The notes beneath the pieces were generated by a model that worked only from the letters and a program-made list of their open reading frames with translations, had not been told where the DNA came from and searched no databases. From Acidobacteriota bacterium (GTDB lineage: Bacteria > Acidobacteriota > Terriglobia > Terriglobales > SCQP01), in NCBI GenBank assembly GCA_027451805.1, contig DAIDIF010000053.1, positions 1-48,123 of the forward strand: DNA of 48,123 nt, read 5' to 3'. Numbering within the stretch: position 1 is the first letter of the stretch; every line of letters begins with the position of its first letter. This document shows, in pieces, positions 16,326 to 25,025 of this stretch. The position numbers and the translations under genes were made by a program.

Positions 16326-16994
16326 ATGGCATCTCGCGCCATCTCTGTCGCCGCCCGCCTCGCGCTGGCCGCCGCCTTCTGCGCCCCCTGGGCCGCGGCC
16401 CAGGCCACGCCGCCCCAATTGCCCGGCGGCGCCACCACCGCCACTCCTGCGATGCCCTTGCCGGCCGAGGGCACCACGGCGCTTACCGGCGCCATCATGC
16501 AGCGCCTCTCCAACGATCCGGTGCTGGGTTCGCAGACCATCACGGCCAATGTCGGCAAGGCCGGCTTGGTCACCCTCAACGGCGTCGTTCCTCAGGAAGC
16601 CTATGCCACCCGCGCGGTCGCGTTGGTGAAGTCCATCCCCGGCGTCTCCGGGGTCAATGACCAGATCTTGGTGAATCAGGACTCGTTCGCTCCCCCGCCG
16701 CCGCAGGAAAGCACCGCCCTCCCCCTCACCACCGCCTTGCCGCCCCCGCCCGCCGCCACCGACCCCCAGGCCCGCATCGCCGATGCCCTGGCCAAGGTGC
16801 CGGCGCTCGCGCGCGTCTCCGCTCAAATCTACGACCAAAAGGTGGTGCTCTTCGGCACCGTCGCCAGCGATCAGGCGAAACAGCAAGCCGAGCGCATCGT
16901 GCGCTCCATCGTGCCCCGGATGCCGCTGGTGAACATCATCTGGAAGGACTCCCACCCCCTCGCCCCGCCCCCGCTGGTCCCGCAGAACGGCTAA
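16326..16994 (+). CDS. Secreted protein with two BON modules
   Basis: A 222-residue exported protein. The frame is open upstream to 16248, but ATG 16326 begins a convincing signal peptide, MASRAISVAARLALAAAFCA, with GGAG ahead of it. Two BON-like alpha/beta modules are visible: residues 50-110 (ITANVGKAGLVTLNGVVPQ) and residues 140-195 (VSAQIYDQKVVLFGTVASD). They are joined by a Pro-rich linker. BON proteins such as OsmY bind membranes or phospholipids in the periplasm. A second two-BON protein is encoded at 31372-31947. The function is inferred from family only. Confidence 0.8.
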   Translation: MASRAISVAARLALAAAFCAPWAAAQATPPQLPGGATTATPAMPLPAEGTTALTGAIMQRLSNDPVLGSQTITANVGKAGLVTLNGVVPQEAYATRAVALVKSIPGVSGVNDQILVNQDSFAPPPPQESTALPLTTALPPPPAATDPQARIADALAKVPALARVSAQIYDQKVVLFGTVASDQAKQQAERIVRSIVPRMPLVNIIWKDSHPLAPPPLVPQNG

Positions 16995-16999
16995 GCCGG

Positions 17000-18370
17000 C
17001 TATTCCTCCGCCCCGAACCCCGCCGCCAGGTTCTCAAACCGCGTGTAGTCGTGCAGGAAGGCCAGCTTGAGCGCGTCAATCGGGCCGTTGCGCTGCTTGG
17101 CGATGATCACCTTGGCCTTGCCCTTTTCCTCCGCATCGTCGGGATGGTAGACCTCGTGCCGGTAGATGAACATCACCAGGTCGGCGTCCTGCTCGATCGC
17201 GCCTGACTCGCGCAGATCGCTCAGAATGGGCTCGTGATTGCCCGGCCGCTGCTCCGGCGCGCGGCTCAACTGCGACAGCACCACCACCGGCGTGTTCAGC
17301 TCCTTGGCCAGCAGCTTCAGCCCGCGCGACATCGCGCTCACCTCCAGGTTGCGGTTCTCCGCCTTGCCCGCCGAGCCCATGAGCTGCAGGTAATCCACCA
17401 CCACCAGGTCGAGCGTGCGCGCCGGCTGCTGCGTCGCCAACTCGGCCGCCAGCCGCCGGCACTTGGCCCGGATGGCGGTCAGGTCGGTGCCCGAGGAGTC
17501 GTCGATATAGATGCCCGACTGCGCCAGCCGCCCGGCGGCGGCGGTGAGCTTGCTGATGTCTTCCCGCCCCAGAAAGCCGCTGCGCAGCTTGTGGGCGTTG
17601 ACCCGCGCGGTCGAACACAGCATGCGCAGCACCAGTTGCACCTTCGACATCTCCAGGCTGAACACCGCGGCGATCTTGCCCTCGGCCAGCGCCGCATGCT
17701 CGACGATGTTCATCGCGAACGAGGTCTTGCCCATCGACGGCCGCCCGGCGACGATGATCAGATCGGCCGCCTGCAGCCCGGCGGTGAGCTGGTCCAGCTC
17801 CTTGAACCCGGTTGCCAGCCCGCTGATCTCGGCTCCACGCAGCTTGTCCAGCTTCTCCAGCACCGCCCCCGTCATGGCGCCGATGCTGGTCAACCCCTGC
17901 TGCTCGCGGCTGGCGGCGATGGCAAAAAAGCGCTGCTGCGCCAGCTCCAGCACCGCCGGTCCGCCCTCGCCCGCCAGCACCGCCTGCGTCACCTCGTTCG
18001 CCGCCGCCAGGCACTGGCGCTCGATCGCCCGCTCCTTGACGATCTGGGCGTAGTGTAGGGCGTTGACCCCGCGCGGCAAACCGTCGGTGAGCGTGGTCAG
18101 GTAGACGTGCCCGCCCACCGCCTCCAGGTCGTGGCTGCGGCTCAGCGCCTCGCCCAGGGTGATGAAGTCCACCGCGATGTTGGCCTGCGCCAGCTCGCGG
18201 ATGGCGCGGTAGATCTTGCGGTGGCTCTCCAGGTGGAAGTCGTCCGGGTCGAGCAGCTCCGCCGTCTCGTAATAGTGAAAACCGTCGAGCAGGATGGCCC
18301 CCAGCAGCGAACGCTCCGCCAGCAGATTCGCCGGCAGCCCCTGCATCGAGAGTTGGTCGCTGATTGCCAT
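17000..18370 (-). CDS. dnaB: Replicative DNA helicase
   Basis: A 456-residue hexameric 5'-3' replicative helicase. The N-terminal domain is in residues 1-150 and starts PANLLAERSLLGAILLD. The RecA-type motor has Walker A GRPSMGKTSFAM (G209-T216), Walker B LDLVVVDYLQLM, and the C-terminal LSQLSRAPEQRPG and SGAIEQDADLVMFIYR. There is no intein. It ends 5 bp from the convergent BON gene stop. A TACAAT -10-like box lies 9 nt ahead of the ATG. Confidence 0.97.
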   Translation of the reverse strand: MAISDQLSMQGLPANLLAERSLLGAILLDGFHYYETAELLDPDDFHLESHRKIYRAIRELAQANIAVDFITLGEALSRSHDLEAVGGHVYLTTLTDGLPRGVNALHYAQIVKERAIERQCLAAANEVTQAVLAGEGGPAVLELAQQRFFAIAASREQQGLTSIGAMTGAVLEKLDKLRGAEISGLATGFKELDQLTAGLQAADLIIVAGRPSMGKTSFAMNIVEHAALAEGKIAAVFSLEMSKVQLVLRMLCSTARVNAHKLRSGFLGREDISKLTAAAGRLAQSGIYIDDSSGTDLTAIRAKCRRLAAELATQQPARTLDLVVVDYLQLMGSAGKAENRNLEVSAMSRGLKLLAKELNTPVVVLSQLSRAPEQRPGNHEPILSDLRESGAIEQDADLVMFIYRHEVYHPDDAEEKGKAKVIIAKQRNGPIDALKLAFLHDYTRFENLAAGFGAEE

Positions 18371-18379
18371 GGATGCGCA

Positions 18380-18385
18380 ATTGTA
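18380..18385 (-). promoter_or_regulatory. Candidate -10 of dnaB
   Basis: On the minus strand this is TACAAT, 9 nt before the dnaB ATG and with no Shine-Dalgarno between. The dnaB mRNA would have almost no leader if it is used. Confidence 0.4.
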
Positions 18386-18432
18386 GAACCGCGCCCGCCC
18401 GCCTCTTCAGCTTTAGTTTTGCACGCGATTCC

Positions 18433-18446
18433 CACACCCGGGTGTG
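18433..18446. promoter_or_regulatory. Perfect 14-bp palindrome, candidate operator
   Basis: CACACCCGGGTGTG is a perfect palindrome in the dnaB-tauE intergenic region. It ends 15 bp before the tauE ATG and directly ahead of TAAAAC at 18447-18452, a poor -10 candidate. It resembles a dimeric regulator operator in size and symmetry. It has no T-tract after it and is too short for a good terminator. Confidence 0.45.
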
Positions 18447-18461
18447 TAAAACTGATGCGGC

Positions 18462-19358
18462 ATGCCCTACAACCTGCGCTTCGTGAGCGTGCTGTTCGCC
18501 AGCGCGCTGGTCGCCGGTTTCTTCGGCGCCCTGCTCGGCGTGGGCGGTGGCATCTTCATCGTCCCCGCGTTGGTCCTGATGTTCAAACTGCCGGTGAAGC
18601 TGGCGGTCGCCGCCAGCCTGGTCTCGGTCATCGCCACCAGCAACGCCGGCGGTTCCAGCTACGTCGAGCAGCGCATCACCAACCTCAAACTCGGGATGTT
18701 CCTCGAAGTGGCGACCACCATCGGCGCCCTGTCGGGCAGCGTGCTGGCGCTCTACCTGCGCGAGTGGATCATGCTGCTGCTGTTCGCCGCGCTCCTGCTC
18801 TACATGTCCTACACCGCCTTCGTCACCCGCAAGCTCGACGACCGCCAGATCGCCGCCGGCGGCTTCACCGGCGCCCGGCCGGACGCGGTCTCGCGCTGGC
18901 TCGCGCTCGACGGCACGTACGAGGACCACGCCCTTCACAAGCGCGTGGACTACGTCGTCAAGGGGACCGGCGTCGGCCTGGGCGTCTCCTGGCTCGCCGG
19001 CATGGCCAGCGGCCTGCTCGGCGTCGGCGGCGGCGTGCTCAAGGTCAGCGCCATGAACCGCTACATGAATGTGCCCATGAAGGCCGCGGTCGGCACCAGC
19101 AAGATGATGATCGGCGTCACCGCCGCGGTGGGCTCCATTCTGTTCTATCTCGCCGGCTTGATCCAGTTCTTCGTGGTCGCGCCGGTGGCGCTGGGCACCA
19201 CCGTGGGCGCCGAGATCGGCACCCGCGTCATGAACAAACTGCGCTCGGCGGTGCTCAAGGCGGTCTTCGCCGTGCTCATGCTCTACCTCGCCTACGGCAT
19301 GCTCGCCAAGGCGCTGGCGCTGCGCTTCCACGTCATGCTGCCGAACCTGGGGAGCTAG
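18462..19358 (+). CDS. TauE/SafE-family membrane permease
   Basis: A 298-residue integral membrane protein with 7-8 predicted spans. The paired family motifs GALLGVGGGIFIVPALVL (near residue 24) and SGLLGVGGGVLKVSAMN (near residue 186) show the internal duplication typical of TauE/SafE (DUF81). The family exports or takes up sulfite, sulfoacetate or other organosulfur anions; the substrate here is unknown. The next gene, a DUF1634 protein, starts 10 bp downstream, a partnership commonly seen for this family. Confidence 0.9.
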   Translation: MPYNLRFVSVLFASALVAGFFGALLGVGGGIFIVPALVLMFKLPVKLAVAASLVSVIATSNAGGSSYVEQRITNLKLGMFLEVATTIGALSGSVLALYLREWIMLLLFAALLLYMSYTAFVTRKLDDRQIAAGGFTGARPDAVSRWLALDGTYEDHALHKRVDYVVKGTGVGLGVSWLAGMASGLLGVGGGVLKVSAMNRYMNVPMKAAVGTSKMMIGVTAAVGSILFYLAGLIQFFVVAPVALGTTVGAEIGTRVMNKLRSAVLKAVFAVLMLYLAYGMLAKALALRFHVMLPNLGS

Positions 19359-19368
19359 GGAGACGACG

Positions 19369-19743
19369 ATGCCACATGAAATGAAGGAAGCGGCCGCAAA
19401 CGTCTACGCCGTCGTCTTCCGCACCCTGTTCTGGGGCATGGTGTTCAGTACCGCGCTCTACGCCGCGGGCGTGGTAATGGCGCTCATCCATCCCACCACC
19501 ATCGCCTACACCGCGCCCACCATCCTGGGCTGGAGCGCTGTCTGGCGCGGCCTGCTGCATCTCGATCCTTCCGCCCTGATGCAAGCCGCCACCGTGGTCC
19601 TCATCCTCACCCCGGTGGCCCGCGTCATCCTCTCCTGCATCGCCTTCTTCGTCGACCACGACTACAAATTCGTCGGCGTCACCGCTATCGTCCTCGGCGT
19701 CATCCTCCTCACCGTCATCCTCGGCCGCCTCGGCCTCCACTAA
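19369..19743 (+). CDS. DUF1634-type small membrane protein
   Basis: A 124-residue protein with three predicted membrane helices (residues 15-41, 62-85 and 97-120). Features such as VFSTALYAAGVVMALIHP and ILTPVARVILSCIAF match DUF1634, a family usually encoded beside TauE/SafE permeases. It is probably a partner or accessory subunit of the upstream permease. The start ATG 19369 follows GGGAGACGACG. Confidence 0.85.
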   Translation: MPHEMKEAAANVYAVVFRTLFWGMVFSTALYAAGVVMALIHPTTIAYTAPTILGWSAVWRGLLHLDPSALMQAATVVLILTPVARVILSCIAFFVDHDYKFVGVTAIVLGVILLTVILGRLGLH

Positions 19744-19780
19744 AACCGGTCTGCCGTCGAGCCACCCCGCCCGGGGCGCG

Positions 19781-20110
19781 TCAATACCGCGGCACCGTCG
19801 GGTCGATCTCCACCGCCCACTGCTCGATCCCGCCCGCCAGCGAGCGCGCCCCGGCCACGCCCGCCCGCCGCAGCCATTGCGCCGCCATCAGGCTGCGCCG
19901 CCCGGTGTGGCAATAGCAGATGATCTCGGCGTCGGCGGCCAGCGTCTCGCGGTGCATCGGCACCTGCGCCATCGGAATGTGATCGGCGCCTTCCAGATGC
20001 GCCTGCTCGAACTCCCATAGCTCGCGCACGTCCAGCAGGCGCACCGCCTCGCCCGACTTGCGCCGCTCGGCCAGCTCCACCACGGTAATCTCGATCGGCA
20101 GTTCGCTCAT
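19781..20110 (-). CDS. Rhodanese-domain protein
   Basis: A 109-residue single-domain rhodanese. The catalytic loop CHTGRRS gives the active-site Cys and the C-x4-RS pattern. VRLLDVRELWEFEQAHLEGADHIP is the usual entry motif. It probably carries a persulfide; the acceptor is unknown. Its ATG (20108-20110) overlaps the upstream TPR stop as ATGA, so the two are translationally coupled. It converges on the DUF1634 gene. Confidence 0.93.
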   Translation of the reverse strand: MSELPIEITVVELAERRKSGEAVRLLDVRELWEFEQAHLEGADHIPMAQVPMHRETLAADAEIICYCHTGRRSLMAAQWLRRAGVAGARSLAGGIEQWAVEIDPTVPRY

Positions 20111-21324
20111 TCGCCTCGCTCCAGTCCTAAATTTCCGCCGGCGGGATTCAGCGTCAAGCTGGGCTCCAGCTCCGTCGCCCGCGCCCACGCCTCCAGCGCC
20201 GCCTCGCGTTCGCCCGCCGCCAGCGCCAGCTCGCCCAGCAGCACCTGCAGCCGCGCGTCCTGGGGATGCAGCGCCGCCGCCCGCCGGGCGGCCGCGAGCG
20301 CCGTCGCCGTTTCGCCCAGCAGGTGCCGCGCGAAGGCTAAATTGGCGTGCAGCTCGGCGTCCTCGGGCGTCGCCGCCAGCCCCCGCTCGATCAATGGCAG
20401 CGCTTGCCGCGGCTCGCGCGCCAGCAGCCAGTTGGCGCCGGCGTTCTTCAACAGCGCCGCGTCGTCGGGCGCCAGCCGCAGGGCAAACCCATAGTAGAAG
20501 CCGCCCTGCGCGTGGTCCCCGCGCGCGCGATGCACGTCCGCCAGCGCCGCCCAGGAGCGGTGGTCGTCGCCGGCGAGCTGGGTCGCCTGCGAGGCCAGTA
20601 GCAGCGCCTCCTCGCGCGCCGCGTTGCCCTCCTCGCCCGGCGGCGCGTGCTCCGCCACCAGCGCCGCCAGCGCCGCCAGTACCATCGGATCCGGCGGCTG
20701 CGCCCGTGCCGCCGCCGGCAGCAGCTCCAGCGCCAGATCGGGATGCCCCGCCGCCCACAATCCCAATCCCAGCTCGGCGGCGCGCCCCGGATCCTGAATC
20801 CCCGCGCCCCGCGCCAGCGCCGCCGCCGCATCGGCTTGGCCCGCGGCCAACAGCATCTGGGCCAGGCCGGCGCGCGCCGCCGGCATCGCCGGATCCAGCT
20901 CGAAGGCGCGCTGCCACAGCCGCCGCCGCTCGCTGCCCTCCGCGCCCAGCCCCGCGAGGTAGTGCAGCAGCGCCCCCGGCGCGGCCGTCTCGAGATCCGC
21001 GAAGGCTCCCAGCGCGCTTTCCGGCAGCGCCCCGCCGCTCAGCTTGGCCACATATTCCGCCAGCCGCGCCAGCAGATGATGCCCGCGCGCGAACTCGGCC
21101 TCTTCCGCGTGGCGCTGATCGCCCAGCGTCACCTCGACTTGCCAGCGGTCGCCGATCCACAACCGTCCGCTCAGTGCCGGCAACTCGCTGCCGGGAATCT
21201 GCCCCAGCGCGGTCTCGAGCAGGCGGGACATGCCGATGCCCACGCCCGCCGGCAGCGGCGGGCCCGCGTCGTCGCGCCGGACGGCTACCTCAAAGGGCGG
21301 AATCGCAATCGGCGGAACAGCCAT
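20107..21324 (-). CDS. TPR-repeat protein
   Basis: A 405-residue soluble protein. From about residue 110 it is a run of degenerate 34-residue TPR units, e.g. FELDPAMPAARAGLAQMLLA, GFALRLAPDDAALLKNAGAN, LAATPEDAELHANLAFARHLL and AALHPQDARLQVLLGELAL. The first 100 residues form a separate region without repeats (IPPFEVAV, SGRLWIGDRWQVEVTLGDQR). No signal peptide is evident. It lies between waaA (4 bp gap) and the rhodanese (4-bp overlap), forming a three-gene operon. It is probably a protein-interaction scaffold; its partner is unknown. Confidence 0.82.
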   Translation of the reverse strand: MAVPPIAIPPFEVAVRRDDAGPPLPAGVGIGMSRLLETALGQIPGSELPALSGRLWIGDRWQVEVTLGDQRHAEEAEFARGHHLLARLAEYVAKLSGGALPESALGAFADLETAAPGALLHYLAGLGAEGSERRRLWQRAFELDPAMPAARAGLAQMLLAAGQADAAAALARGAGIQDPGRAAELGLGLWAAGHPDLALELLPAAARAQPPDPMVLAALAALVAEHAPPGEEGNAAREEALLLASQATQLAGDDHRSWAALADVHRARGDHAQGGFYYGFALRLAPDDAALLKNAGANWLLAREPRQALPLIERGLAATPEDAELHANLAFARHLLGETATALAAARRAAALHPQDARLQVLLGELALAAGEREAALEAWARATELEPSLTLNPAGGNLGLERGE

Positions 21325-21328
21325 CTCG

Positions 21329-22687
21329 TTAGCTTACAGGTTCGGCTGCCGCCGTCGCGGCGCTGGGGGGCGCGGCCCCCGCCGGCAGCGCCGCCGCGAT
21401 CGCCTCCAGCGCCCGCCCGGTGGCGCCGCGCTGCGACTCCAGCAGCGCCCGCGCCGCCCCGCCCACCCGCTCGCGCAGCCCGGCGTCGGTGAGCAGCGCC
21501 GCCCACACCTGGCCCAGTTCATACCCGCTCGCCGCCTGCATCGCCGCGCCGGCGGCGACGAACTGTTCCGCGATGGCGGCGAAGTTCTCCATGTGCGGGC
21601 CGAACACCGTGGGCACGCCCCAGTACGCCGGCTCCAGAAAGTTGTGTCCCCCCGCCGGCGCCAGGCTGCCGCCGATGAAGGCGCAAGTAGCGAGCTGATA
21701 GGCCGAGGCCAACTCGCCCAGCGAGTCCAGCAGCAGCACCCCGCCCATCGGCAGTCGCTCACCGCCCGGCGCCGCCCCGCTCCCGCCCGCGCCCGGGGTG
21801 TCCTCGAGTTCGCTCCGCCGCACCCAGGCCAGCCCGCTGGCCTGCAGGATCGCGCCCACGGGGCCGAAGCGCGGCGGATGTCGCGGTGCCAGGATCAGCA
21901 GTGTGGCCGACTTCGCCGCCGCCGCCGCCCGCCGGTAGGCCTCCAGCACCGCCCGCTCCTCCCCCTCCATCGTGCTCCCCGCCACCAGCACCTGCGTGAT
22001 GCCCGCTTCCGTCAACCGGGCCCGCAGCATCCGCAAAAACGCCGGCTGCTCGGGCGGTATCAGGTCGAATTTCAAATTGCCCGCCACCTGCACCCGCGCC
22101 GGATCGGCGCCCAGCTCAAGCACCCGCTGCGCGTCGGTTTCGGTCTGCATGAGAAACCCCGCGACGTTCTTCAAAATCGGCCGCAGCAGGCGCCGGATCA
22201 GCCGGTAGCGCGCGTAGCTGCGCCCCGAAATGCGCCCGTTGAGGAACATCACCGGCACCCCCTGCTCCGCCGCCGCCAGCAGGAAGTTGGGCCAGATCTC
22301 GGTCTCGGCGATCACCACCAGCGCCGGCTCCAGCCGCCGCAGCGCCCGCCGCGCCGCGAAGCGGAAATCCAGCGGGAAATAGAAGATCCGGTCCGCCGCG
22401 ATCCGCCGCGTGGCCACGCTCCGTCCGGTGGCCGTGGTGACCGACAGCACCACCGGCCGCTGCGGAAACTGCTGCTGCAGTTGCGCGATCAGCCGCTCCA
22501 TCGCCAGCGCCTCGCCCACCGACACCGCATGCACCCAGATCGCCCCGCGCCCCGCCACCGCGCCCACCGCCCCGAACCGCTCCCCCAGAAAGCGCGTGTA
22601 GCGCCCGTCCGGCGGGTTGCGCAGCAGAAACAGCGGCGTCAGCGCCAGCAGGCCCAGTCCCAGCACGATGGAGTAGGCAAGGAGCAT
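21329..22687 (-). CDS. waaA: 3-deoxy-D-manno-octulosonic acid (Kdo) transferase
   Basis: A 452-residue membrane-anchored glycosyltransferase that adds Kdo to lipid A precursor, so the host makes LPS. The N-terminal anchor is LLAYSIVLGLGLLALTPLFLL. Family motifs include IWVHAVSVGEALA, SVTTATGRSVA, ETEIWPNFL, FLNGRISGRSYARY and GGSLAPAGGHNFLEPAYWG. I chose ATG 22687; an alternative TTG lies at 22696. The TPR gene follows after 4 bp. The start is divergent from the helicase gene with only 24 bp between. Confidence 0.95.
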   Translation of the reverse strand: MLLAYSIVLGLGLLALTPLFLLRNPPDGRYTRFLGERFGAVGAVAGRGAIWVHAVSVGEALAMERLIAQLQQQFPQRPVVLSVTTATGRSVATRRIAADRIFYFPLDFRFAARRALRRLEPALVVIAETEIWPNFLLAAAEQGVPVMFLNGRISGRSYARYRLIRRLLRPILKNVAGFLMQTETDAQRVLELGADPARVQVAGNLKFDLIPPEQPAFLRMLRARLTEAGITQVLVAGSTMEGEERAVLEAYRRAAAAAKSATLLILAPRHPPRFGPVGAILQASGLAWVRRSELEDTPGAGGSGAAPGGERLPMGGVLLLDSLGELASAYQLATCAFIGGSLAPAGGHNFLEPAYWGVPTVFGPHMENFAAIAEQFVAAGAAMQAASGYELGQVWAALLTDAGLRERVGGAARALLESQRGATGRALEAIAAALPAGAAPPSAATAAAEPVS

Positions 22688-22700
22688 CGCCGTCAACTGC

Positions 22701-22706
22701 TAAAAT
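22701..22706 (+). promoter_or_regulatory. Candidate -10 of pcrA (leaderless)
   Basis: TAAAAT preceded by TGC forms an extended -10 that ends 5 nt before the GTG start codon. The only purine-rich run, GAGG, is too close to serve as a Shine-Dalgarno. Confidence 0.42.
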
Positions 22707-22711
22707 GAGGT

Positions 22712-25006
22712 GTGTCCCTGCTCGCCGACTTGAACCCTCAGCAGCGCGCCGCGGTCGAGCATCGGGGCGGGCCGCTGCTGATTCTGGCCGGCGCGGGCAG
22801 CGGCAAAACCCGGGTCATCACGCATCGCATCGCGCATCTCATCGCCCATTATCGCACCCCGCCTGGCGCCATCCTGGCGATGACGTTCACCAACAAGGCG
22901 GCGCAGGAAATGCAGGCGCGGGTGGCGGCGCTGCTGCCCTACGCCAGCTACGACCGCCCCTGGATCTCCACCTTCCATAGCTTCTGCGTCCGCGCTCTGC
23001 GGCGCGACTACCCCGACATCGGTGGCACCCGCGACTTCGTCATCTATGCCGACGACGAGCAGTTGCGGCTCATGAAGTCGGCGCTCTCCGCTCTCGGCCT
23101 CGACGACAAGGCTTTTGCCCCCCGCGCCGTCCTGGCGCGCATCTCCGCCGCCAAGAACAAGGGCTGGTCGCCCCAGGATTGGCGCGAACGCGCCGGCGAT
23201 CCCAAGAGCGAACGCCTGGCGGTGGCCTTCGAGCGCTACCAGGCTGGCCTGCGCCAGGCCAACGCGCTCGACTTCGATGACCTCCTGCTCGAGACCGAGC
23301 GCCTGCTGCGCCAGTCCGCCGCCGCCGCCGCGCGCTATCGCGCGCAGTACCGCCACCTGCTGATTGACGAATACCAGGACACCAACCGCCCGCAGTACGA
23401 CCTGCTGCGCTTGCTCACCTCCGAGGCCGAGAGCGTGTGCGTGGTGGGTGACGAGGACCAGAGCATCTACTCCTGGCGCGGCGCCGACATCCGCAACATC
23501 CTCGACTTCGAGCGCGACTTCCCCGGCGCCGCCGTGATCCGGCTGGAGCAGAACTACCGCTCCAGCAAGAACATCCTCGCCGCCGCCGGCTCGGTGGTGG
23601 CCAATAACCGCGAGCGCAAAGGCAAGGTGCTGTGGACCCAGGCCGGCGCCGGCGACGCTCTGGGCTACTGCCTGGCTGGCGACGCCGAGCTGGAAGCCGC
23701 CTTCGTCGCCGAGCGCATCCGCCAGCTCCCCGCCGCCGCCGGTTCGGTGGCGATCCTCTATCGCACCAACGCCCAGTCGCGGCTGTTCGAAGAAGCCCTG
23801 CGCAAGCTCAATCTGCCCTATCGCGTGATCGGCGGCATGAGTTTCTACGAGCGTGCCGAGGTCAAAGACCTCCTCGCCTATGTGCGCTTCGCCGCCAACC
23901 CCGCCGACTCCATCGCCCTGCTGCGCATCATCAACACGCCCACCCGCGGCATCGGCAAGGTGACCCTCGAAGCCTTGGAGCGGCTGGCCCTGGAGCACAA
24001 CCTCACCGCGCTGCAAGCCATCGAGCGCGCCCTCGAGGGCGCCGCCGGTTTGCCGCGGCGCGCGCTCGATCCCCTGGCCTCGTTTTACAAGTTCCTGGCC
24101 GAACTCCGTGCCGGCGCCGCGCAGGCCATGCCGGTGGACGAGCTGCTGCGCCTGGTCATCGAGCGCACCGGCTACGCCCGCCTGCTCCAGGCCGAGGCCA
24201 CCCCCGAGGCCGAATCGCGCCTGGAGAATATCGGCGAGCTGCAGAACGCCGCCGCCGATGCCGCCGGCCGCGGCGAATCCATCGCCGATTTCCTCGACCA
24301 CGCCGCCCTGGTCAGTGACCAGGACGAGTACGATCCCGCCGCCCGCGTCCAGCTCATGAGTCTGCACGCCGCCAAGGGCCTCGAGTTCGACGTGGTTTTC
24401 CTCGCCGGCCTGGAGGAGGGCCTGTTCCCCCATTCCCGCACCGCCAACAACCCCGCCGAGTTGGAAGAGGAACGCCGCCTCTGCTACGTCGGCATCACCC
24501 GCGCCCGCGCCCGCCTCTTCCTCACCCACGCCGCGCGCCGCCGCCGCTTCGGCGGCCAGCTCTGGGAGCCCACCCAGCCTTCCCGTTTTTTGGCCGAAGT
24601 GCCCCAGGAACTGCTCGAGGACCTCTCCCCCCAGCGCCCAGGCGGCTGGCGCGGCGACGCCGCGCCCGGCCCCGCCCTCCTGCACGCCCCCGCCGGCCCC
24701 CGCTATGTGCGCGAGGGGTATAGCCAGGAGGTGAAACCCGAGCGTCCCGGCTTCCGTCATACCTACAACTCGGTGGAGAGCATCCACCAGTTTCTGCAAC
24801 GGCCGGGCGCCGGCCAGGCGGCGGTGAAAACCGCCGCCTCGCCCGGCGGCTTGCGCTCCGGCGCCCGCGTGCGCCACGCCCGCTTCGGTGTGGGCACCGT
24901 GCTGCGCGTCGAGGGCGAAGGCGAGCACACCAAGCTGACCATCTCCTTTCCCGGTTTCGGCCTGAAAAAGCTGCAGGAGAACATCGCCGCGCTGACGCCC
25001 CTCTAG
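22712..25006 (+). CDS. pcrA: UvrD/PcrA-type superfamily 1 DNA helicase
   Basis: A 764-residue helicase for repair and transcription-coupled processes. Motif Ia-type and other SF1 motifs are in order: QRAAVEH, AGAGSGKT (26-33), MTFTNKAAQEM, DEYQDTNRPQY, VGDEDQSIYSWRGAD, QNYRS, LMSLHAAKGLEFD and LCYVGITRAR. The C-terminal module GARVRHARFGVGTVLRVEGE is the Tudor-like domain of PcrA/UvrD that binds RNA polymerase. The start is GTG 22712; the nearby ATG at 22705 is out of frame. Confidence 0.96.
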   Translation: MSLLADLNPQQRAAVEHRGGPLLILAGAGSGKTRVITHRIAHLIAHYRTPPGAILAMTFTNKAAQEMQARVAALLPYASYDRPWISTFHSFCVRALRRDYPDIGGTRDFVIYADDEQLRLMKSALSALGLDDKAFAPRAVLARISAAKNKGWSPQDWRERAGDPKSERLAVAFERYQAGLRQANALDFDDLLLETERLLRQSAAAAARYRAQYRHLLIDEYQDTNRPQYDLLRLLTSEAESVCVVGDEDQSIYSWRGADIRNILDFERDFPGAAVIRLEQNYRSSKNILAAAGSVVANNRERKGKVLWTQAGAGDALGYCLAGDAELEAAFVAERIRQLPAAAGSVAILYRTNAQSRLFEEALRKLNLPYRVIGGMSFYERAEVKDLLAYVRFAANPADSIALLRIINTPTRGIGKVTLEALERLALEHNLTALQAIERALEGAAGLPRRALDPLASFYKFLAELRAGAAQAMPVDELLRLVIERTGYARLLQAEATPEAESRLENIGELQNAAADAAGRGESIADFLDHAALVSDQDEYDPAARVQLMSLHAAKGLEFDVVFLAGLEEGLFPHSRTANNPAELEEERRLCYVGITRARARLFLTHAARRRRFGGQLWEPTQPSRFLAEVPQELLEDLSPQRPGGWRGDAAPGPALLHAPAGPRYVREGYSQEVKPERPGFRHTYNSVESIHQFLQRPGAGQAAVKTAASPGGLRSGARVRHARFGVGTVLRVEGEGEHTKLTISFPGFGLKKLQENIAALTPL

Positions 25007-25025
25007 TGGCGCCCGGAGGTTTCGC

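Noticed and set aside
19771-19786. Possible fifth copy of the intergenic repeat
   Set aside because: GGGGCGCG then TCAATA resembles the right half of the repeat but has a gap and a changed tail; too short to claim.
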